Counted from the first letter of the stretch, positions 25,803 through 36,606 are shown. The stretch: 64,000 bases of DNA from Candidatus Nitrospira kreftii (GCA_014058405.1 CP047423.1:3084501-3148500), one strand, 5' to 3'. Made by a program: numbers and translations. Notes: a model not told the origin generated them from the letters alone.

Positions 25803-26831
25803 CTATGCGGAGGGAATCTTAAAAACCCAGTACCCACCCTGCTTATGGACAACTTGCAAGGCCTGAAATTCGATCGGTGTAGAGTTCATGAGGGGAAGCA
25901 TATGAGCCAGCAAAACTTTACCAGTCTGACTTTCATTCAGGAAGTAGGCGCGCACCGACGTCTCGGAGAGTGATTGAAGCGTATAGGTATTATAACCATT
26001 CTCTTTCATCCACGCTTTCACCTGCCCAGCAAGGCCGTGAACGTTGCCGGTTAAGGGAAAATCCTTAAAAGCGATATCGATCCTGTCTGGCCGCATAAGA
26101 GCAGCCTTATACAGATCCGCTGGATGAACAATAACATAAGCCTCACGCGAGCCTACAAGTTCCCTAAGCATCTCGACACCTTTAGACGGATCCGATGAAA
26201 GTGCATCCGCAAAGATTTCAAATTTCCGTTGTTCCTCTGGAGATTCTCTCGCGCCCCAAAATTGACGTTCATATCGCTCAATTAGCTCGGAACGATCTTT
26301 CCAGTACGAAGGCACAATAAGGGGTTTGCCAAGGTAGGACGTGAAGAGCGTGTCGCGCCCGGACAGCAGTTTCAGCTGCCTTGATGTGTCCCACCATCCC
26401 AGTATTACGGCTTCTTTAGGCACATGCTTCGAAATATCAGTCGCTAGAGGAATCAGTTCAGAGAGATTGACAGACATCGCCCCAACCGGCTCGGAAACAA
26501 GATTCTCCAGGCTGAGGAGAATTGGAGCGCCAGTTGGATCGTTCGCTCGGTAGGCAACAGCGACCGGTTTATCAAGGGAGGGAACATGAAGCTCGTACTT
26601 ACTTATCGTTAAATCAGGCCAAGCCTCCAATTGAAGATTGGAGAACTTTGCAGCAACACCTTCTTCAACAAGTTGATATGTATACGGGGGAGGAAGAGGT
26701 TTAAACCATAGGTAGAGAAACCAACCAATCAGAAAAAGGCCTCCCGTCACTAGGATAACACCTAGTGACGGGAGGATCTTAGCCCCTGATTGATTCGACA
26801 CTGGTGCGTTCAGGGACGGAGCAGAGATCAA
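25803..26831 (-). CDS. haoB: HaoB, hydroxylamine oxidoreductase-associated membrane protein
   Basis: HaoB always accompanies haoA in ammonia-oxidising bacteria; its exact role is unknown. It has one N-terminal helix ([17 protein letters not shown]) and a large soluble domain with [20 protein letters not shown]. The preferred start is TTG 26831, which overlaps the haoA stop (TTGA) and has AAGGAAGGA in front. A GTG at 26858 is the alternative and adds nine residues. The position between haoA and cycA matches the known cluster. Confidence 0.9.
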   Translation of the reverse strand: MISAPSLNAPVSNQSGAKILPSLGVILVTGGLFLIGWFLYLWFKPLPPPYTYQLVEEGVAAKFSNLQLEAWPDLTISKYELHVPSLDKPVAVAYRANDPTGAPILLSLENLVSEPVGAMSVNLSELIPLATDISKHVPKEAVILGWWDTSRQLKLLSGRDTLFTSYLGKPLIVPSYWKDRSELIERYERQFWGARESPEEQRKFEIFADALSSDPSKGVEMLRELVGSREAYVIVHPADLYKAALMRPDRIDIAFKDFPLTGNVHGLAGQVKAWMKENGYNTYTLQSLSETSVRAYFLNESQTGKVLLAHMLPLMNSTPIEFQALQVVHKQGGYWVFKIPSA

Positions 26832-28537
26832 CGATCCTTCCTTCCGCTCCTCCGCCACCCAGCCATCGCGAGCGTCCCGGCCAGCATCATTCCACCACCG
26901 ATCGAACCAAGTGAGATCTTGCCAGTGTCACTGTCTAAATCAAGCAGACTATGCTTCATCTGACCTTCAAGCTTCGCCACTCGCGCCTGTAGTTCAAGCT
27001 TCTCCTTCAGACGCGTGTCGTCATCCATGATTTCGACATAGGCGCGATTCATGGCCGCCCAACCGACTGTGTACGTATAGCCCCAGTACTGGTGGGCCAA
27101 GCTCACGTGCAGCTGAACCAGGTGGTCTTCGGCCATTTCAAAGAGCTTCAACTCATTGGCGGCAGGGTTGTTCCCCTTCGACCAATAAATCTGGAAGAAT
27201 TGCTCAAATCCTTCCTGAACCGGCGCCGGGGGTGTCGGACGATTTGTTTTCTGCCCGGTCAAAAGGCCTGACTTGTATTGCTCTTCGACCACATGATGCG
27301 CTTCATCATACTTGTCGAGGCCTGAAAACGTTCCATTGTCCATGAACTCCATCCACGCCCGAGCATAGGTTTCAGAGTGGCAATTCGTACATGTCTTCAC
27401 CCAGGCGTCATTGCGCTTGTCTGCCCACTCGGTCTTGATGTTTTCACGGATCCCCGGCACAAAGGGATAGTTGGCCCAACGAACTTTGCGTACGACGTTA
27501 TGGGTGATTTTCCCTTGATACTCCATGTGGCAGTATTGACACGTGGGGGCCGTTTCGGCCCCATTTTTCATCGCCTCTTTGATTGGCACGTTGAAGTTCC
27601 AATGTTCTTTATCTCGCTGGTACTTCAAGCCGTGCTTCGAGAGATTATAGGCCTCCCAGTTATTATGGTCGGCACCGCTATGGCACTGCGCGCAGACTTC
27701 TGGTTTGCGTGATTCGGCCACTGAAAAATCATGCCTCGCATGACAGGTATCACACTTGTTCTGGTTGACGTGGCAGCCCGTGCACCCATCGGCGATTTCT
27801 CGCTGCGACATCCCCGCATACACTTCCACTTCCACGTTGGCCTTGTAGTCCAACGCGTGGGACGGTCGGCCCTTGGGCCACTGATCTTTTGGCCAGGTAA
27901 TGGTATCACGCTCGGATTCTCGCTCTGCAAACTCCTGCAGGTGGCAGGTGCCGCAGGTATCCGCCGTGGCGAGTTTAATATCTTTACGGTGATCCGCCTT
28001 TTGCTTGGTATTGATGTCGAAGTGGCAGTCGATGCAGCCCACTTCTTTCAGCTTCTCGCCCTTACCCAATTTCCCAATCGATCGAAGATTGTCTTCAACC
28101 GCTTCCAGCTTCGCCTTCTTGTAAAAGGTTGGATCCTTCGGGCTCAGCTTGCGAATCTTATCAAGATTGGCATGGGTGCTTTTCTTCCATGCCACCACCC
28201 ACCCTGGAGATTCATCGGTGTGGCACTTCACGCACTCCTGCCGGCTGGCGACTTCCTTCACGGCTTGCGGTGGCTTGTAGAACGTATGAGGATCAAAATA
28301 CTTACTAAACGACACCGGCTGCCAGTATTGACCATATTTCCCTTTCCCCACGCCTTGCTCGGGATCGAGATACCGCGTGAGCAAGGCTTCATAAAGTTCC
28401 TTGGGTGAGGCCGAGCGATCGATCTTTAGCGCCTCGTACGTCTCCTTTGGAACGGAGGGAAAATCCGCCTGCACGGGCGCGGCCAGCAACATGCCGCAGA
28501 CTACCATCACATACTTCACCAAATGCTTAACGGTCAC
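26828..28537 (-). CDS. haoA: hydroxylamine oxidoreductase
   Basis: HaoA oxidises hydroxylamine in the periplasm, releasing electrons to cytochrome c554. There are eight heme c sites: CVKCH, CIDCH, CGTCH, CTGCH, CDTCH, CAQCH, CQYCH and CTNCH. The tyrosine that crosslinks to the P460 heme should lie in the C-terminal [10 protein letters not shown] region. A C-terminal hydrophobic stretch ([11 protein letters not shown]) may anchor it. GTG 28537 follows GGAAGGAG by seven bases and gives 569 residues, close to the Nitrosomonas form, with a signal peptide ending PVQA-DFP. A longer frame to 28630 lacks a ribosome binding site. Confidence 0.96.
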   Translation of the reverse strand: MTVKHLVKYVMVVCGMLLAAPVQADFPSVPKETYEALKIDRSASPKELYEALLTRYLDPEQGVGKGKYGQYWQPVSFSKYFDPHTFYKPPQAVKEVASRQECVKCHTDESPGWVVAWKKSTHANLDKIRKLSPKDPTFYKKAKLEAVEDNLRSIGKLGKGEKLKEVGCIDCHFDINTKQKADHRKDIKLATADTCGTCHLQEFAERESERDTITWPKDQWPKGRPSHALDYKANVEVEVYAGMSQREIADGCTGCHVNQNKCDTCHARHDFSVAESRKPEVCAQCHSGADHNNWEAYNLSKHGLKYQRDKEHWNFNVPIKEAMKNGAETAPTCQYCHMEYQGKITHNVVRKVRWANYPFVPGIRENIKTEWADKRNDAWVKTCTNCHSETYARAWMEFMDNGTFSGLDKYDEAHHVVEEQYKSGLLTGQKTNRPTPPAPVQEGFEQFFQIYWSKGNNPAANELKLFEMAEDHLVQLHVSLAHQYWGYTYTVGWAAMNRAYVEIMDDDTRLKEKLELQARVAKLEGQMKHSLLDLDSDTGKISLGSIGGGMMLAGTLAMAGWRRSGRKDR

Positions 28538-28654
28538 AGTAATGCTCCTTCCGTTTGATGGGCAGTGCGCACTGTCCTTCAAATAAAACCCACGATCTAC
28601 CACTTGATCCTTACTCACGTTCATAGACAAAATTTTTCACCTTGGCGGCGCGAA

Positions 28655-28683
28655 AATATAGCTTAGGGTTCTAAGAGTGTCAA
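28655..28683 (-). promoter_or_regulatory. promoter of the haoA operon
   Basis: On the - strand TTGACA (28683-28678) and TATATT (28660-28655) are separated by 17 bases, a near-perfect sigma70 promoter. Transcription should start near 28648, giving a leader of about 110 bases to the haoA GTG. The hao genes can therefore be expressed apart from the upstream ccm operon. Confidence 0.75.
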
Positions 28684-28764
28684 GAGAATTTGTACGGATG
28701 TTGCTGAGAACGACATCCTAAAACCGCTTCTGAACGTTAATCGATTTCGTACGTTGAAACTTCG

Positions 28765-30051
28765 TTACGGTCGCTGCCGATCGATGACAATCGTAATGTT
28801 TTCTGTCCCAGGCTTGATCGGTTGACTCATGCCTTCGAGATCGCCGCTCTCTGCCATAGCTTTTCCAGACTTTGAAAGTCGCGCAACAATGACAACCATG
28901 TCGATGTCGGATAGTTTGCGTGACGGCATGGGACTGGTGGAATCATCCAGCCGGAACGTAAACGGCAAGTCATTTTTTGACGCCCGCACGATCGACACCG
29001 GCATTGGCGGGCCAGCGACATCCTTCGCAAATACGAATAACGTGTCCGGGAGTGCTCCTTGACCGGCAAAATTCGGCCCCAACACCACTTTTCCAGTGAT
29101 CGCACGAGACCGTCCTGGTTGTGCCGCCGGCTTGGCAGGCCTGGTCGCCTCCATCGGCGGATTCGCAACCAGCATGTTCATGCTAGGACCACCACCGAGG
29201 CGCCGTTTGGCTTCGGCAATACTCGCCTTCAGCTGATCGGACGATTCCTGGTCGTCAGAAGGAAGATAGGCGTGCGCATCTTCCCACTCCTTAGCAGCAC
29301 GGGAAAAATCTTTTCGGTTGTACGCGATCGTCCCCGACAGCATGAGCGCCTTCACATTGTGCGGATCAAGCTTCAACGCCTTTTGAATCAACGTTTCTGG
29401 TCTTCCATCCAGCTTACGCCCTTGATGAACTCCGAGGGCATCCGCATAGTCTGCCAATAGACTCGCATTGTCAGGGTCAAGCTTCGTCGCCTTCTCAAAA
29501 ATCGGAACGGCATCAGCATACCGCTCCATCGCCATATATGATCGTGCTAAAAGCCCCCACCCTACCGCATCATTGGGATTCTGTTCGAGCTTCTTCCTCA
29601 ACTGATCGATTAATACGTTGAGGCTGTCGGCCATCTGCGAATCCTCTCCTCCTTGAGAGGCTGCGGAAGATACCACCGGGTGTGTCATGGCAGCCGGATT
29701 GCCCAATGTCCAATAGAGCACCCCGCTAGCGGCTGGAATGATCATCCCCAAAGAAAGCGCAACGAACCTGAGATTCGTGAATACTCCTGTAGCCGGAGTT
29801 GGGGCTTCCTCTGCATCCGTCTCCTCTAATACACGCCGCTCCAACTCGCTTCGCGCCACCACATACTGCTCTTCCGTCAATAATCCGTTGACACGATCTT
29901 GCTCGAGCTCAGAAAACTGTTGTCGATACACCGGCAACGTTTTCTCTTGCTCAACCAAGACAGTGGATTCGCGTTTCAATAAGGGCCTCAACAAAAGCCC
30001 GAGGATGAACACGGTCATGGCCGACACGATCGACCAAAATGTTACGGTCAT
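28765..30051 (-). CDS. ccmI: cytochrome c maturation protein CcmI
   Basis: CcmI presents apocytochrome c to CcmF/CcmH. The 428-residue protein has two N-terminal helices around a cytoplasmic segment (LPVYRQQFSELEQDRVNGLLTEE split here into its CcmI-typical LPVYRQQFSELE and GLLTEEQY), a second helix, then TPR repeats (GWGLLARSYMAMERYADAVP; KALMLSGTIAYNRKDFSRA) and a C-terminal beta domain (GKVVLGPNFAGQGALPDTL). It is the last ccm gene; its start overlaps ccmH (ATGA). haoA follows 228 bases downstream with its own promoter. Confidence 0.9.
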   Translation of the reverse strand: MTVTFWSIVSAMTVFILGLLLRPLLKRESTVLVEQEKTLPVYRQQFSELEQDRVNGLLTEEQYVVARSELERRVLEETDAEEAPTPATGVFTNLRFVALSLGMIIPAASGVLYWTLGNPAAMTHPVVSSAASQGGEDSQMADSLNVLIDQLRKKLEQNPNDAVGWGLLARSYMAMERYADAVPIFEKATKLDPDNASLLADYADALGVHQGRKLDGRPETLIQKALKLDPHNVKALMLSGTIAYNRKDFSRAAKEWEDAHAYLPSDDQESSDQLKASIAEAKRRLGGGPSMNMLVANPPMEATRPAKPAAQPGRSRAITGKVVLGPNFAGQGALPDTLFVFAKDVAGPPMPVSIVRASKNDLPFTFRLDDSTSPMPSRKLSDIDMVVIVARLSKSGKAMAESGDLEGMSQPIKPGTENITIVIDRQRP

Positions 30052-30509
30052 GAGCGCTTGCCTCCTTGTGCCAAAAGTTGTTCGACCCGTCGATGCTCTT
30101 CATCCGTGACCGGGACATCGACAACCTTGCGCGCTCGACGTCGTAACGTAATGACCAGCACCGTTGCACCCGCTAACAACAGGACAAACGGCCCCACCCA
30201 AAGCAACGTCGTCGTCGCCTTCAGCGGCGGCCGATACAGGACGAAATCGCCATAGCGCTCCACAAGAAAATCGATGATCTCCTTATCACTCATATTCTTG
30301 ACGATCATTTCTCGCACTTCGCGACGGAGGTCTTCGGCCAGCGGAGCATTGGAATCTGCTAAGGTTTGATTTTGACAGACTAGACATCGAAGTTCGATGG
30401 CGAGATGCTTGAGTCGAGCTTCAACGGCAGGGTCTTCACCTAACGGTCTGGCCTCCCCTGCCCAAGCTGGCCCAGATACGAACACTATGAGAAGCGCCAA
30501 CCAGATCAT
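30048..30509 (-). CDS. ccmH: cytochrome c maturation protein CcmH (thiol reductant)
   Basis: CcmH reduces the CxxCH cysteines of apocytochromes. The 153-residue protein has a signal peptide, the signature LRCLVCQNQTLADSNAPLAEDLR (key LRCxxCQ), and a C-terminal helix (LLWVGPFVLLLAGATVLVI). Start and stop overlap the neighbouring ccm genes by four bases (ATGA). Confidence 0.93.
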   Translation of the reverse strand: MIWLALLIVFVSGPAWAGEARPLGEDPAVEARLKHLAIELRCLVCQNQTLADSNAPLAEDLRREVREMIVKNMSDKEIIDFLVERYGDFVLYRPPLKATTTLLWVGPFVLLLAGATVLVITLRRRARKVVDVPVTDEEHRRVEQLLAQGGKRS

Positions 30510-31033
30510 TGTGATTCAAGTTGCTTCACAAGAGGAAGAATCTTTTTCTCGACTGTGTCAGGATCCAACGGCCCGATCTGCTTATAACGAATCACACCTT
30601 GCTTGTCGATGACATAGGTCTCCGGGACTCCATAGACCCCATAGTTGATCCCAACTCGTCCCGCCTCATCCACGCCGACCACCGGATACGGATTGCCCCA
30701 TCGCTGCAACCATGTTAATGCTTCCTCCCGCTGATCCTTGTAGTCCATCCCAAAGATCGGGACCTCTCCCGACTTCGCCAGGTCCATCAATACCGGGTGT
30801 TCTGTCTTACACCCGCTACACCACGAGGCCCAGAAATTGAGCAGCCAGACCTTTCCCTTCAGATCGGCCGGCGAGAATATTTTCTCTTGATCGTATAGTT
30901 GAGGTTGAGAGAATTCCGGCGCCGCTTTTCCAACCAACGGAGATGGAATTTCACGCGGGTTGAGTGTGAGCCCAACGCCCAGAAAGACGACCACCACTAC
31001 AAAAATAGACAGCGGCAGGAGAAACCGATTCAT
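30506..31033 (-). CDS. ccmG: thiol:disulfide interchange protein CcmG/DsbE
   Basis: A membrane-tethered periplasmic thioredoxin that keeps CcmH or apocytochrome reduced. The 175-residue protein has an N-terminal anchor, the active site WASWCSGCKTEHP, and the GVYGVPETYVIDKQG loop with the cis-proline. ATG overlaps the ccmF stop (ATGA). Confidence 0.93.
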   Translation of the reverse strand: MNRFLLPLSIFVVVVVFLGVGLTLNPREIPSPLVGKAAPEFSQPQLYDQEKIFSPADLKGKVWLLNFWASWCSGCKTEHPVLMDLAKSGEVPIFGMDYKDQREEALTWLQRWGNPYPVVGVDEAGRVGINYGVYGVPETYVIDKQGVIRYKQIGPLDPDTVEKKILPLVKQLESQ

Positions 31034-33021
31034 GCCACTTTTCGCCTAACCGTTCGAACAGTCGGAACCACAGCGGGTTCTTGCTTGCGCCATGCAAGTC
31101 GATACCGGCGATCACTGACGGCCAACACGCCGCCCAGCGCCATAATGAAACACCCGCCCCAAATCCAATCCACAAACGGTTTGTGATAGAGCCGCACACT
31201 CCACGCCCCATCCTCGAGAGGCTCACCAAGAGACACGTACAAGTCGCGCAATAATCCGGGATCGATTGCGGCTTCGGTCATGATTTGATTCTGAACCGGG
31301 TACCGCCGTTTCTCCGGATACAGAATGGTCGTTTCACGACCGTCCCAACTCACATGAAAGGTACCGCGCGCAGCCGTATAATTTGGCCCAACGACATCCT
31401 GGGTTCCGTCAAATCGGAATGTATAGCCCCCAATCGTGGCGGTCTCTCCGACATTCATCCGAACATCTTGTTCCGATTCAAACCCCTTCACCATCGTTAC
31501 CCCGACAATAAACACGGCAATGCCGCAGTGCGCCACAAGCATGCCCCAGTAGGATCGAGGCACGGCAGCAAAGCGACCAGAGAGACTCGGACCGTCAGTA
31601 TGAGCGAGTCGTTCGCGCAAACCGACGAAGGCCGTGGTCACAATCCAGATCGCCAGCAACAGTCCAAGGCTCAGCAATGGCGTCCACTTACCCATGACTA
31701 ACGGAAGTACCAGCGCCGTCGCCACGCTCACCCCAAAGGCCCACTTTAGCCGCTTTGCCAATTCTGGCAACTCGGCCTTCTTCCATTGAGCGAACGGACC
31801 AATCCCCATAAGAAAAATGGCCGGTGCCATCAACGGGGCAAAGACGGAGTCGAAATACGGAGGTCCGACGGAAATCTTACCAAGATCCAGCGCGTCCAAA
31901 AATAAAGGATACAGCGTACCCAGCAATACCGATCCCATCGCAGCAACCAACAGCACGTTGTTGGCCAAGAGCATCCCTTCTCTCGACACCATCGCAAAAC
32001 TACCCCCTAATCCTACCCGTGGAGCTCGCCAGGCATACAAGGCCAACGATCCTCCGATGACCACGGCCAAGAACACAAGGATAAAGAGACCTCGTTTGGG
32101 ATCAGTGGCGAAGGCATGCACCGAGGTCAAGACACCGGAGCGGACGAGAAATGTCCCAAGCAGACTTAAGGAAAACGCCATGATCGCAAGCAACACCGTC
32201 CAGACCTTGAATCCACCTCGCTTGTCGGTCACGGCTAGTGAATGCACCAACGCCGTTCCCGCTAACCAGGGCATAAACGAGGCGTTCTCTACCGGATCCC
32301 AGAACCACCATCCACCCCATCCCAATTCGTAATAGGCCCACCCGCTTCCCATGGCAATGCCGACGGTCAAGAAACACCAAGCGACGGTCGTCCACGGGCG
32401 AGACCAGCGGGCCCATGCTGCGTCAAGATTGCCACCCAACAGCGCAGCAATCGCAAACGCAAACGCGACCGAGAAGCCCACATACCCCATGTACAGCATC
32501 GGTGGATGAATCACCATGCCTGGATCTTGCAGGAGAGGATTCAGGTCACGCCCATCGGGAGCTGCCGGAATCAGACGTTCAAACGGGTTCGACACCGTCA
32601 ACATGAACAGGAGAAAACCTACGCTCACAAGACCCATCACACCAAGAATACGTGAGCGCATTGTTTCAGGAAGATGCTTCGAGAACAGCGTGACCGCAAA
32701 CATCCACAAGGTCAGGATAAAGGTCCACAGGAGGAGTGACCCTTCATGAGCACCCCAAATCGCCGCCAATCGATAATGCAGTGGGAGCTGTGAATTCGAC
32801 GTAGCCGCGACATACAAGACGGAAAAATCTTTGTCGGCAAATGCGTAACCGAGGCTGCAAAAGGCGATGAGGACCAGCAAAAATTGAGCGCGTGCCGCCG
32901 GCTTGGCAATCGCCATCAGTGCTGAATTTCCGACCGCAGCACCGTAGATGGGCAGACTTCCCTGCACCACAGCGACGCAGAGTGCCAGGATCAGGGCGAA
33001 ATGACCGATTTCAGGGATCAT
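31030..33021 (-). CDS. ccmF: cytochrome c heme lyase CcmF
   Basis: CcmF ligates heme to apocytochrome c at the periplasmic face. The 663-residue membrane protein has about fifteen helices, the tryptophan-rich motif [17 protein letters not shown], and the family ending near [12 protein letters not shown]. It overlaps ccmE and ccmG by four bases each. Confidence 0.95.
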   Translation of the reverse strand: MIPEIGHFALILALCVAVVQGSLPIYGAAVGNSALMAIAKPAARAQFLLVLIAFCSLGYAFADKDFSVLYVAATSNSQLPLHYRLAAIWGAHEGSLLLWTFILTLWMFAVTLFSKHLPETMRSRILGVMGLVSVGFLLFMLTVSNPFERLIPAAPDGRDLNPLLQDPGMVIHPPMLYMGYVGFSVAFAFAIAALLGGNLDAAWARWSRPWTTVAWCFLTVGIAMGSGWAYYELGWGGWWFWDPVENASFMPWLAGTALVHSLAVTDKRGGFKVWTVLLAIMAFSLSLLGTFLVRSGVLTSVHAFATDPKRGLFILVFLAVVIGGSLALYAWRAPRVGLGGSFAMVSREGMLLANNVLLVAAMGSVLLGTLYPLFLDALDLGKISVGPPYFDSVFAPLMAPAIFLMGIGPFAQWKKAELPELAKRLKWAFGVSVATALVLPLVMGKWTPLLSLGLLLAIWIVTTAFVGLRERLAHTDGPSLSGRFAAVPRSYWGMLVAHCGIAVFIVGVTMVKGFESEQDVRMNVGETATIGGYTFRFDGTQDVVGPNYTAARGTFHVSWDGRETTILYPEKRRYPVQNQIMTEAAIDPGLLRDLYVSLGEPLEDGAWSVRLYHKPFVDWIWGGCFIMALGGVLAVSDRRYRLAWRKQEPAVVPTVRTVRRKVA

Positions 33022-33500
33022 AATGACTCTTTCTTACCTTGAGGGACAACGAGCGACTTGCTTTGTTGCGCCCCGGAGGCCTTGGCTTTGGCTAGTGCCT
33101 CTGCCGCTTCCGGCGGCATGTAGTTTTCATCGTGCTTCGCCAACACTTCACTGGCGATAAATGTTCCATCGGCGCCCAACTGGCCCTGCGCCACGGCTCC
33201 CTTCCCTTCTTTGAAGAGGTCCGGGAGAATTCCCTTGTACGTCACCGGTACGCTCTTCGCCGTGTCCGTGACGGAGAACCGAACCGTGAGCCCGTCGTTC
33301 TCACGGACAAGGCTCCCGTCTTCGACCATTCCGCCGATCCGGAAGCTTTTCCCCTGAGGGACTTCTCCGCTCGCGACCTGAGTGGGGGTAAAAAAGAACA
33401 CGAGATTGCTCTGAAACGCATTCAAGACCAGCACCGTCGCAACCCCCAAGGTGAGCAGTCCCAGCCCGATAAAGACAAAGCGTTTATGCCGCGGTTTCAT
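33018..33500 (-). CDS. ccmE: heme chaperone CcmE
   Basis: CcmE carries heme covalently through a conserved His from CcmC to CcmF. The 160-residue protein has an N-terminal anchor ([18 protein letters not shown]), an OB fold ([14 protein letters not shown]), and the heme-binding [13 protein letters not shown]. Its start lies within the end of ccmD. Confidence 0.93.
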   Translation of the reverse strand: MKPRHKRFVFIGLGLLTLGVATVLVLNAFQSNLVFFFTPTQVASGEVPQGKSFRIGGMVEDGSLVRENDGLTVRFSVTDTAKSVPVTYKGILPDLFKEGKGAVAQGQLGADGTFIASEVLAKHDENYMPPEAAEALAKAKASGAQQSKSLVVPQGKKESL

Positions 33501-33669
33501 TACTGCCTCCTAGCAACATCGCGCGATGTTCAGCACGCGCCGCAGCCCGTCGACGCCACAGAGCCAGCACCTCCCACAGCATGCACAGCGCCGTGACCAC
33601 AAACGAGGTCCAGACATAGAGCCCATAGCCACCCATCGCGAAAAATTCCGATGCGCTTTCCCACTGCAT
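33484..33669 (-). CDS. ccmD: small heme exporter subunit CcmD
   Basis: CcmD is a small single-helix protein of the CcmABC complex that releases holo-CcmE. The 61-residue protein has [20 protein letters not shown] followed by a basic tail. ATG 33669 overlaps the ccmC stop (ATGA); the longer frame to 33750 lies within ccmC. Confidence 0.85.
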   Translation of the reverse strand: MQWESASEFFAMGGYGLYVWTSFVVTALCMLWEVLALWRRRAAARAEHRAMLLGGSNETAA

Positions 33670-34418
33670 CAGCGAACCTCCGCCACCTTCTGAATCACGG
33701 CCGGTTCTTCTTCCCAGGCCGGTAACGATTCCCGTTCGACCATGATACATCGCACCCGAGACAGAATGACCGCCACGCTATACAGCCAGAAGGCCAAGGT
33801 CATGAGCAACATGGCGATGAGCATTGTCGTCGCCATTTTCGACCCAGTTGACATGCTGACGGAGGCGCCTTGATGCAACGTATTCCACCATTGGACGGAA
33901 AAATAGATAATCGGAACATTGACGACGCCAACCAACGCGAACACTGCACTGGAACGATCCGCCCGACGCATGTCATCGATCGATGTCCGTAAGAGCATGA
34001 CGCCCGCGTACTGGAACAGTAAGATGAGTTCCGATGTCAGCCTGGCATCCCATACCCACCAGGCGCCCCATGTCGGCTTTCCCCACATGGCTCCCGTCAA
34101 CAACGCCAGAAACGTAAACATCGCACCCGTAGGGGCAATCGCCTGAGCCATCATAAAGGACAATCGGGCGTTGAGCCCTAACCCAATCGCAGCCCAGACC
34201 GCCATGACCACATACAAGAACATCGACATCCACGCGGCTGGAACATGGACGAAGATAATCCGATAGGCCTCACCCTGCTGAAAATCCGTCGGCGCCACGA
34301 AAAATCCCATGTACAGGCCGACGCCTATCAAAGCCACAGCCACAACAGAAAACCAGGGGATGAGTCGCCCCGCCAAGGGATAAAAGGCTTGAGGCGCTGA
34401 ATACTTCGACCAATTCAC
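33669..34418 (-). CDS. ccmC: heme exporter protein CcmC
   Basis: CcmC loads heme onto CcmE. The 249-residue protein has six helices and the signature WGKPTWGAWWVWDARLTSEL with the tryptophan-rich heme motif. Flanking His residues (FVHVPAAW; WNTLHQG) serve as heme ligands in the family. Confidence 0.95.
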   Translation of the reverse strand: MNWSKYSAPQAFYPLAGRLIPWFSVVAVALIGVGLYMGFFVAPTDFQQGEAYRIIFVHVPAAWMSMFLYVVMAVWAAIGLGLNARLSFMMAQAIAPTGAMFTFLALLTGAMWGKPTWGAWWVWDARLTSELILLFQYAGVMLLRTSIDDMRRADRSSAVFALVGVVNVPIIYFSVQWWNTLHQGASVSMSTGSKMATTMLIAMLLMTLAFWLYSVAVILSRVRCIMVERESLPAWEEEPAVIQKVAEVR

Positions 34419-34433
34419 GTTCTTACAATCCTT

Positions 34434-35117
34434 TTACTCCAAGGCAATCCGCAGCGCGGCCGCCGTGGCCCAAGGCGCCAAAAAAAGCGAAAGCACCAGG
34501 CAGGCCCCGAGTAGTGACAAATTTGCTTCTCCGCCGATCCCGACCATGCTGCTGGTTACGGCGCCGGCCCCAAAAATCAAGACGGGAACATAGAGTGGAA
34601 GCACCAGGAGGGCAACCAGTAAACCACTCCCCCGAACGCCAAGAACTAACGCGGCGCCGATCGTACCAATCATACTCAACGTAGGCGTCCCAAGCAAGAG
34701 CGACATCACGAGCACCCCCAGCGATTCCCCGCTCAAACCAAACTGGAGGCCGAGTAACGGTGACAGCAATACGATGGGGAGTCCGGAGATTATCCAATGC
34801 GCGAACACCTTTCCAACCACCAGGACGGCCAAGGGCTGCGGTACCAGTACCATCTGCTCCAAGGTCCCATCCACATAGTCCGCCGTAAACACACGGGCGA
34901 GGGACAACAGACAGGCCAACAAGGCCGCGACCCACAGGACCCCCGGGCCAATCGTCCGCAGCACCGCCGGCTCCGGTCCAACACCTAAAGGAAAGAGGCT
35001 GACCACAATGACGAGAAAGAAAACCGACATCGCCGCGTCCGACCGGCGCCGCATGGCCAGAAGAAGATCACGACGGACGATGCCGCCTACGGCCTCCCAC
35101 ATACTGGAGCGATTCAT
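34434..35117 (-). CDS. ccmB: heme exporter protein CcmB
   Basis: CcmB is the membrane subunit of the CcmAB ABC transporter. The 227-residue protein has six helices, FTADYVDGTLEQMVL, and LPIVLLSPLLGLQFG. ATG 35117 overlaps the ccmA stop (ATGA); the longer frame to 35300 runs through ccmA out of frame and is not coding. Confidence 0.93.
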   Translation of the reverse strand: MNRSSMWEAVGGIVRRDLLLAMRRRSDAAMSVFFLVIVVSLFPLGVGPEPAVLRTIGPGVLWVAALLACLLSLARVFTADYVDGTLEQMVLVPQPLAVLVVGKVFAHWIISGLPIVLLSPLLGLQFGLSGESLGVLVMSLLLGTPTLSMIGTIGAALVLGVRGSGLLVALLVLPLYVPVLIFGAGAVTSSMVGIGGEANLSLLGACLVLSLFLAPWATAAALRIALE

Positions 35118-35734
35118 CCAGTAAGCCTCAAACAGTGCACCCGCTCCGCAGGAAGCTCGACTTCTTGATGGGTCACAATCACCGCAAGCCCACCGCGCTG
35201 CAAATGCGCATGAAGCCGTTGGGTCACGGCACCCGTCGAGGCCGCGTCGAGCGAAGTGAAGGGTTCGTCCAAAAGCCATAAGGGACGAGTCGATAGCCAC
35301 AGGCGCGCCAGAGCCACTCGGCGTTTCTGCCCTTGCGAGAGTACCTTCGACGGCAACCGATGGATGAGACGTTTGAGTCCGATCGCTTCCAAGGCCTGTT
35401 GCGCTTCGATGCGTGAACAGACTTCACCGGCTAACGTCACCGCGCTCATCACATTTTCAACCGGCGTCAGATCGTCTTTAATCCCATTGAGGTGCCCAAT
35501 ATACGTCAGTTGCCCCGAATACAGTTCCTTGAGTTGATGAATGTCTTCACCGTCCCAGAGGATCGAACCTTCCTCAGGTGGCAACAGGCTTGAAAAGATG
35601 CGAAGTAGGCTAGTTTTACCGCTGCCGTTTTCTCCCACGACAGCCAAGAGGGTTCCAGGCTCGACGTTAACCGTGAGATCGGAAAATAGGCGGCGCTCTC
35701 CACGCCGGCAACTGAGTGTAACGGCTTGCAACAT
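35114..35734 (-). CDS. ccmA: heme exporter ATP-binding protein CcmA
   Basis: CcmA hydrolyses ATP to release heme-CcmE from CcmC. It shows Walker A GENGSGKTSLLR, the signature LSQGQKRRVALARL, Walker B LWLLDEPF and the H-loop VIVTHQEVEL. Its 206 residues match the family. It is the first gene of the nine-gene ccmABCDEFGHI operon. Confidence 0.94.
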   Translation of the reverse strand: MLQAVTLSCRRGERRLFSDLTVNVEPGTLLAVVGENGSGKTSLLRIFSSLLPPEEGSILWDGEDIHQLKELYSGQLTYIGHLNGIKDDLTPVENVMSAVTLAGEVCSRIEAQQALEAIGLKRLIHRLPSKVLSQGQKRRVALARLWLSTRPLWLLDEPFTSLDAASTGAVTQRLHAHLQRGGLAVIVTHQEVELPAERVHCLRLTG

Positions 35735-35951
35735 GACGGGCTACTCCAACAGAGCGGGTCGAGAGTAAGGGAACAGGGTGTGGAAAAACAAGGGGCGAAA
35801 AGTACGGCTATAGATGAGACCTATCCCCTCAGGAGGCTTCGAACAGCCATCTTGCTCTGAGGAGAATCCTCCTGTTATTTAGTGTGTCTCAAGATTGACA
35901 ATCAGTAGCAGGAAAGAGCGTTTACCTCCATAGCCTTGAAGGAGCCGAATT

Positions 35952-36503
35952 ATGAGTGAACTTGTTTGCATTGCTTTTAAGGACTCCAGCACCGCGGATC
36001 GGGAACTCAACGAACTTCGGGCAATGGAAAAAGAATACGTGCTGGACCTCGAAGACGCAGTCATCGTCGTGCGCGATAAAGATGGCAAAGTTCACCTGAA
36101 ACAGTGCGTCGATGTCTTCGGCGGTGCGACGCCCCATGGCGTTGCACTAGGCATGCTGTGGGGAGGTTTGATCGGTCTGCTCTTCATGAATCCCCTGGCT
36201 GGCCTGCTGGGAAGCATTGCCGGGGGTGCAGGGGGAGGAGCCATGACCGTCGCCGCAACCGAGCATGGACTTTTGAACGATTATGGGATCCCTGACAATT
36301 TCATCAGGGCCCTCGGAAACACGATCGCGCCGGGCACCTCAGCGATCTTCCTGCTGATCCGGAACTTCGACCAAGATAAGTTGTCGGCGAGAATTTCCAA
36401 ATACGAGGGAACGATCCTCAAGACCTCACTCAGCACTGAGCAAGAGGAGAAGCTCCGAATTGCTCTCACGCACCAACGAGAGCAGACGATGAGTAAGAAA
36501 TAG
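35952..36503 (+). CDS. DUF1269-family membrane-associated protein
   Basis: A 183-residue protein with the DUF1269 pattern: an N-terminal alpha/beta part (LVCIAFKDSSTADRELNEL), DAVIVVRDKDGKVHLKQ, then a Gly-rich hydrophobic segment (HGVALGMLWGGLIGLLF) and GTSAIFLLIRNFDQDKL. The family is widespread but of unknown function. It is divergent from ccmA with a 217-base gap. Confidence 0.8.
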   Translation: MSELVCIAFKDSSTADRELNELRAMEKEYVLDLEDAVIVVRDKDGKVHLKQCVDVFGGATPHGVALGMLWGGLIGLLFMNPLAGLLGSIAGGAGGGAMTVAATEHGLLNDYGIPDNFIRALGNTIAPGTSAIFLLIRNFDQDKLSARISKYEGTILKTSLSTEQEEKLRIALTHQREQTMSKK

Positions 36504-36606
36504 CCGGACTATCGCCATAGCTGATGAGCCGTAGCCAGGTGGTATTGGGGAGGCCGACCAAGGAATCTCCCTAAGGTCTGGAAAGTTTCTCAGTATCCAT
36601 TCTGAG

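Noticed and set aside
27731..28408. 225-codon frame antisense to haoA
   Set aside because: Shadow of haoA; no ribosome binding site and no recognisable domain.
31817..32332. 171-codon frame antisense to ccmF
   Set aside because: Shadow of a clear ccmF; composition is Thr/Pro/Asn-rich and non-protein-like.
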